A stretch of DNA of 64,000 nt, taken from the NCBI RefSeq assembly GCF_011058255.1, contig NZ_JAALFH010000067.1:555724-619723 (forward strand), in the 5' to 3' direction. The number at the start of each line of letters is the position of its first letter. Position 1 is the stretch's first letter. The notes beneath the pieces were generated by a model. The model searched no databases. It saw only the letters and a list, made by a program, of their open reading frames with translations, and had not been told where the DNA came from. This document shows positions 59,488 to 64,000 of the stretch, in pieces. This DNA is from Thioalkalivibrio sp. XN8 (GTDB taxonomy: Bacteria; Pseudomonadota; Gammaproteobacteria; Steroidobacterales; XN24). Position numbers and translations under genes: made by a program.

Positions 59488-61525
59488 CTCGAGACCTCCC
59501 CGTGGCGCCGGACGGCGCCTGGCGGCACTCGCAGGCGCGCTCGCGCTGGCGCTCGCGGCCACCGTTGCGCCGGCCCAGGAACCGACGATCACGCCGAACT
59601 ACAAGGAAGCTGACCTGCGGCAGATCATCGAGGCGGTGAGCGCCATCACCGGCCGGAACTTCATCGTCGATCCCCGGGTTCGCGCCCAGGTGACGCTGCT
59701 GTCGTCGCAGCCGATGAGCCCGGATGCGTTCTACGAGGCCTTCCTGTCGATCCTCGAGGTCCACGGCTACGTGGCCGCGCCGGCCGGCGACCTGATCAAG
59801 ATCCTGCCCGATGCCAACGCCCGCCAGGTGCCCGGCCGGGAATCGGCCGCCGGGGCGCCCGGCGGCGCCGACGAAATCGTGACCCAGGTGATCACGGTGC
59901 GGAATGTGGGCGCGGCGCAGCTGGTGCCGATCCTGCGGCCGCTGATCCCGCAGTACGGCCACCTGGCGGCGCACCAGGCGTCCAACATGCTGATCATTTC
60001 CGACCGGGCCGCGAACGTGAACCGGCTGCTGCGCATCATCCAGCGCATCGACACCGGCGCCGACGCCGAAATCGAGGTGATCCCGCTCGAACACGCGTCG
60101 GCGAGCGACGTGGTCCGGGTGGTCACGGCGCTGCAGCAGGCCGCCTCCGGCGGTGAGACCGGCAAGCCGCTGGGGCTGGTGGCGGACGATCGGACCAACA
60201 GCGTCCTGATCAGCGGCGACGGCACGGCCCGCCTGCGCATGCGCGCCCTGATCTCGCATCTCGACACCCCGCTGGAAGACGGCGGCAACACCCAGGTGGT
60301 CTACCTGCGCTATGCCGACGCCGAGGATCTCGCGCAGCGGCTGCGCGACCAGGCCTCGGCGGCTGCCATGACGACAGCCGGGGGCGAAGGCGCCGGCCAG
60401 CCCGGCGCACCGTCCCGGGCCCGCGAGGATGCCGTGATCTGGGCCGACCCCGGCACCAACGCCCTGGTGATCACCGCCCCGGCTGAAGTGATGCGCAGCC
60501 TGCGCATGGTGATCGACAAGCTCGACATCCGTCGTGCCCAGGTGATGGTCGAGGCCTTCATCGCCGAGGTGGCCTACAACCGCGCCGCCCAACTGGGGGT
60601 GACCTGGGCCATCGACGGCAGCAACGACAACAGCATCATCGGCCTGACCAAGCTCGGCACCGGCGGTATCGTGGACATCGCCGGCGCGGCGCTGGGCGGC
60701 GATGCGGCGATCGGCCAGGCGGTGGCCAACCTGCCGCAGGGTATCCTGCTGGCGGGCGGCCGGATCGACAGCGAATCGGGGACTAACTGGGCCGTGGCCT
60801 TGCAGGCGCTGCTGAGCGACTCGGACACCAACGTGCTGTCGAACACCTCGATCGTGACCATGGACAACGAGGAAGCCGAGATCAAGATCGGCCAGGAAGT
60901 GCCCTTCGTCACCGGCCAGTTCACCAATACCGGCGCCGCCCAGGGCTCGGTCAACCCCTTCCAGACCGTCGAGCGCAAGGACGTCGGCCTGACCCTGAAG
61001 GTCACGCCGAAGATCAACGAGGGCGACGCGGTGGTGATGAACGTCTCGATCGAGACCTCGAACATCGCCGGCACCGCCGGCGGCGCCGTGGACCTGATCA
61101 CCAACCAGCGCACCATCACCCAGCGGGTGCTGATCGAGGACGGCGACCTCCTGGTGCTCGGCGGCCTCGTGTCCGACGACCTGATCCAGTCCGAGCAGAA
61201 AGTGCCGCTGCTGGGCGACATCCCATTGCTGGGCCAGCTGTTCCGCTCGCAAAGCGCGACCACCGAGAAGCGCACGCTGATGATTTTCCTGCGCCCGGTG
61301 ATCCTGCGCGACGGCGTGCAGTCGAGCATGGAGACCAACGCCAAGTACCGGCTGATGCAGGACGCCCAGTCGGAGGCCGCCGGCCGCAACACCCAGTTCC
61401 TCAACCGCAACGTGCCGCCACCCGTCATTCCGGACATCGAAGATTTGCGGCCGGCCTCCGAAGGCTACGAGCCGCCGCCGCCGGAGCCGGAGGACCGGGA
61501 GCGCGCGTCGGAGCGGCCCGACTGA
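59480..61525 (+). CDS. gspD: Type II secretion secretin GspD
   Basis: This 681-residue protein forms the outer-membrane secretion channel. A signal peptide (about 1-33) is followed by N0-N3 domains ([26 protein letters not shown], then repeated ring domains) and the secretin core with [17 protein letters not shown] and [18 protein letters not shown]. The C-terminal tail (about 645-681) is Pro/Glu-rich. It begins inside gspC and precedes gspE by 2 bases. Confidence 0.95.
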   Translation: MINSRPPRGAGRRLAALAGALALALAATVAPAQEPTITPNYKEADLRQIIEAVSAITGRNFIVDPRVRAQVTLLSSQPMSPDAFYEAFLSILEVHGYVAAPAGDLIKILPDANARQVPGRESAAGAPGGADEIVTQVITVRNVGAAQLVPILRPLIPQYGHLAAHQASNMLIISDRAANVNRLLRIIQRIDTGADAEIEVIPLEHASASDVVRVVTALQQAASGGETGKPLGLVADDRTNSVLISGDGTARLRMRALISHLDTPLEDGGNTQVVYLRYADAEDLAQRLRDQASAAAMTTAGGEGAGQPGAPSRAREDAVIWADPGTNALVITAPAEVMRSLRMVIDKLDIRRAQVMVEAFIAEVAYNRAAQLGVTWAIDGSNDNSIIGLTKLGTGGIVDIAGAALGGDAAIGQAVANLPQGILLAGGRIDSESGTNWAVALQALLSDSDTNVLSNTSIVTMDNEEAEIKIGQEVPFVTGQFTNTGAAQGSVNPFQTVERKDVGLTLKVTPKINEGDAVVMNVSIETSNIAGTAGGAVDLITNQRTITQRVLIEDGDLLVLGGLVSDDLIQSEQKVPLLGDIPLLGQLFRSQSATTEKRTLMIFLRPVILRDGVQSSMETNAKYRLMQDAQSEAAGRNTQFLNRNVPPPVIPDIEDLRPASEGYEPPPPEPEDRERASERPD

Positions 61526-61527
61526 CC

Positions 61528-63087
61528 ATGGCCACCGAGAGCAGCGACATCACTGCGGCCGCGGTCGCCGAGGCAGGCGGGGCGGCGGAGCCGGTCGCAC
61601 CCCGGACCCGGGGCGGGCGCGGGCGCCTGCTGCCCTTTGCCTTCGCCAAGCGCCACGGCATTCTCATCACCGTGCTCGAGGACGAGCGGGGCGAGGCCGT
61701 GTGCCGGCCCGACCTGAAGCCGCTGAGCCTGGCCGAGGCCCGCCGCTTCGCCCGCGTGCCGCTGGCGCTGCGCGAGGTCAGCGAGGAAGAGTTCGACGAG
61801 CTGCTGAACCGCGCCTACGAGAGCGGCTCCAACGCCGCGATGCAGATGGCCGAAGGCCTGGAAAGCGAGACCGACCTCTCGCAGGTCGCCCAGGAGCTGC
61901 CCGAGCCCTCCGACCTGCTGGAGAGCGAGGACGACGCCCCGATCATCCGCCTGATCAACGCCATCCTGACCCAGGCGGTGAAGGAGAACGCCTCCGACAT
62001 CCACATCGAGCCCTTCGAGAACCGCCTGGTGGTGCGTTTCCGCATCGACGGCGTGCTGCGCGAAGTGGTGCAGTCCCGCCGCGCCGTGGCGCCGCTGGTG
62101 GTCTCCCGCATCAAGGTGATGTCGCGGCTCGACATCGCCGAGAAGCGGGTGCCGCAGGACGGCCGGATCTCGCTCAAGGTCGCGGGCCGCGCGGTGGACG
62201 TGCGCGTCTCCACCATCCCCTCGGGTCATGGCGAGCGGGTGGTGATGCGGCTGCTCGACAAGCAGGCCGGCCGGCTGGACCTGTCCAGCCTGGGCATGGA
62301 TCCGCAGACCGAGAAGCTGATGGGCCACCTCATCCATCGGCCGCACGGCATCATCCTGGTCACCGGCCCCACCGGCTCGGGCAAGACCACGTCCCTGTAC
62401 GCCGGGCTGGAGCGCATCAACCGCGCCAGCCGCAACATCATGACGGTCGAGGACCCGATCGAGTACTACATCGACGGCATCGGCCAGACCCAGGTGAACA
62501 CCAAGGTGGGCATGACTTTCGCCCGCGGGCTGCGCGCCATCCTGCGCCAGGACCCGGACGTGGTGATGGTGGGCGAGATCCGCGACCTCGAGACCGCGGA
62601 GATCGCGGTGCAGGCCTCCCTGACCGGCCATCTCGTCCTCTCGACCCTCCACACCAATACCGCCGTGGGCGCCGTGGCGCGGCTGCGCGACATGGGCGTG
62701 GAGCCCTTCCTGCTGGCCTCCAGCCTGCTCGGCGTGATGGCCCAGCGGCTGGTCCGGGTGCTGTGCACGGACTGCCGCCGGCCCGCCGCACCGAACGAGA
62801 GCGAGCGCCGGGTGCTCGGGATCGAGTCCGGGGCCGATGTCAGGATCTACCACGCGGTAGGCTGCCCCAGCTGCAACGCCAGCGGCTACCGCGGCCGCAC
62901 CGGCATCTACGAACTGATTCCGGTGGACGAGCACATGCAGGCCATGATCCACCAGGGCGAGAGCGAGCAGGCCCTCGAGCGCTACGCCCGCACCCTCAGC
63001 CCCGGCATCCGCGACGACGGCGTGCGCAAGGTGCTCGAGGGCGTCACCACCCTGGAAGAGGTCGTGCGCGTGACGCGCGACGACTGA
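61528..63087 (+). CDS. gspE: Type II secretion ATPase GspE
   Basis: This 519-residue cytoplasmic ATPase powers pseudopilus assembly. Walker [10 protein letters not shown] is at 280-288, followed by Asp box [11 protein letters not shown], Walker [15 protein letters not shown] and His box [15 protein letters not shown] cysteine metal-binding pair motif CTDCRR and CPSCNASG is present after it. It lies 2 bases after gspD and 13 before gspF. Confidence 0.96.
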   Translation: MATESSDITAAAVAEAGGAAEPVAPRTRGGRGRLLPFAFAKRHGILITVLEDERGEAVCRPDLKPLSLAEARRFARVPLALREVSEEEFDELLNRAYESGSNAAMQMAEGLESETDLSQVAQELPEPSDLLESEDDAPIIRLINAILTQAVKENASDIHIEPFENRLVVRFRIDGVLREVVQSRRAVAPLVVSRIKVMSRLDIAEKRVPQDGRISLKVAGRAVDVRVSTIPSGHGERVVMRLLDKQAGRLDLSSLGMDPQTEKLMGHLIHRPHGIILVTGPTGSGKTTSLYAGLERINRASRNIMTVEDPIEYYIDGIGQTQVNTKVGMTFARGLRAILRQDPDVVMVGEIRDLETAEIAVQASLTGHLVLSTLHTNTAVGAVARLRDMGVEPFLLASSLLGVMAQRLVRVLCTDCRRPAAPNESERRVLGIESGADVRIYHAVGCPSCNASGYRGRTGIYELIPVDEHMQAMIHQGESEQALERYARTLSPGIRDDGVRKVLEGVTTLEEVVRVTRDD

Positions 63088-63100
63088 GGCCGCCCAGCCC

Positions 63101-64000
63101 ATGGGAGCTTTCGAATACACCGCGGTCGACCAGGGCGGACGCCAGCACAAGGGCGTGGTCGAGGGCGACACCGCCCGCCAGGTCCGCCAGCTGCTGCGCG
63201 ACCGCGGCCTGCTGCCGACCCAGGTCAACGAGATCATGGAGCGCCAGCGCCGCAGCGCCGCCGCCGGCCGGACCAGCTTCAGCCTGCGGCGCGGCATCAG
63301 CGCCGGCGACCTGGCGCTGGTCACCCGCCAGCTGGCCACGCTGCTGCGCTCCGGCATGCCGCTGGAAGAGACCCTGCTCGCGGTCGGCCAGCAGGCCGAG
63401 AAGCCGCGGCTCAAGAGCATCCTGCTCGGCGTGCGCTCGCGGGTCATGGAAGGCCACACCCTGGCCTCGGGCCTGGGCGAGTTCCCGCAGGCCTTCCCCG
63501 AGATCTACCGCGCCACCGTGGCGGCGGGCGAGCAGTCCGGCCACCTCGACCCCGTGCTCGAGCGCCTGGCCGACTACACCGAGAACCGCCAGCAGCTGCG
63601 CCAGCGCGTCTCCCACGCGCTGATCTACCCCATCATCCTGGTGAGCCTGGCGCTCCTCATCGTCAGCGCCCTGCTGGTCTACGTGGTGCCCAAGGTGGTG
63701 GGCGTGTTCGAGAACACCGGCCAGGAGCTCCCGGCGCTGACCCAGGCGCTGATCGCCAGCAGCGACTTCCTGCGCGAATACGGCGTGGTCCTGCTGGCGC
63801 TGCTCGGCCTCGGCGTGTTCGTGTTCACCCGCCTGCTCCGCCGCCTCGAGTTCCGCCGGCGCTGGGACCGTTTCCTGCTCCGGCTGCCGCTGGTCGGCAA
63901 GCTCACGCGCGGCGTCAACACCGCCCGCTTCACCCGCACGCTCAGCATCCTCGCCGGCAGCGGCGTGCCGGTGCTCGATGCGCTGCGCATCTCCGGCGAC
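63101..64000 (+). CDS. gspF: Type II secretion inner-membrane platform protein GspF (partial)
   Basis: This gene runs off the right edge of the window after 300 codons. It begins MGAFEYTAVDQGGRQHKGVVEGDTARQ and shows DLALVTRQLATLLRSGMPLEETL and the PilC/GspF membrane segment YPIILVSLALLIVSALLVYVVPKVVGVFEN. The second GspF domain starts at the window edge (ARFTRTLSILAGSGVPVLDAL). The family size is about 400 residues. It continues the gspCDE operon. Confidence 0.93.
   Translation, partial: MGAFEYTAVDQGGRQHKGVVEGDTARQVRQLLRDRGLLPTQVNEIMERQRRSAAAGRTSFSLRRGISAGDLALVTRQLATLLRSGMPLEETLLAVGQQAEKPRLKSILLGVRSRVMEGHTLASGLGEFPQAFPEIYRATVAAGEQSGHLDPVLERLADYTENRQQLRQRVSHALIYPIILVSLALLIVSALLVYVVPKVVGVFENTGQELPALTQALIASSDFLREYGVVLLALLGLGVFVFTRLLRRLEFRRRWDRFLLRLPLVGKLTRGVNTARFTRTLSILAGSGVPVLDALRISGD

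Overview
The window is a continuous stretch of a high-GC bacterial chromosome and its gene content is that of a Gammaproteobacterium. Evidence for this is the order ruvC-ruvA-ruvB-ybgC-tolQRAB-pal-cpoB-queE-queC-tRNA-Lys, the neighbours ftsK-lolA-rarA-serS, a trxB-aat-infA/clpA-clpS block, a FimT/PilVWXY1E minor pilin operon and a gspCDEF type II secretion cluster. An N-acetylglutaminylglutamine (NAGGN) osmolyte cluster points to a salt-exposed life. I cannot name the genus. I see no phage, insertion sequence, integrase or CRISPR array; it reads as core genome.

Layout. 1-7.9 kb: end of polyphosphate kinase, two tandem short-chain dehydrogenases, the three-gene NAGGN operon (asnO-ngg-M42 peptidase) and a crotonase-family gene. 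7.8-17.5 kb, minus strand: yebC, ruvCAB, ybgC, the Tol-Pal envelope system, two queuosine genes and tRNA-Lys, packed with overlaps. 17.5-29.3 kb: a YfaZ-like outer membrane protein, relA, the 2-oxoglutarate dehydrogenase operon sucA-sucB-lpdA, a secreted unknown, and an operon of two diheme cytochromes c with a beta-CASP metallo-hydrolase. 29.4-35.4 kb: tRNA-Arg and tRNA-Ala, a GNAT gene, bcp, chrA, yjbQ, hemG, a YfcC-type transporter, a membrane-anchored histidine phosphatase, a small membrane protein and tRNA-Ser. 35.4-38.6 kb: a repeat array derived from the tRNA-Ser 3' half, yccA, a secreted glycine-rich unknown and a Nudix hydrolase. 38.6-45.2 kb: the type IV pilus minor pilin operon. 45.3-52.4 kb: serS, rarA, a VanZ-like gene, lolA, ftsK and ald. 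52.5-64 kb: trxB, a GNAT-like gene, aat, infA, clpA-clpS and gspCDEF, the last cut by the window edge.

How the genes work together. Many neighbouring genes share NTGA start/stop overlaps, so translational coupling is common and it fixes several starts. Functional groups are recombination repair (ruvABC), envelope integrity and lipoprotein export (tol-pal, lolA), central carbon metabolism (sucAB-lpdA), stringent response (relA), osmoadaptation (NAGGN), N-degron proteolysis (aat with clpS-clpA) and surface machines (pilus tip proteins, T2SS).

The parts most worth a second look are the tandem units 3' of tRNA-Ser that repeat its last 18 bases and carry an 18-base inverted copy of its T-arm region; the paired cytochromes with a conserved four-cysteine insertion in heme domain 1; and GGGGACAGTCCC palindromes lying in frame inside two genes.
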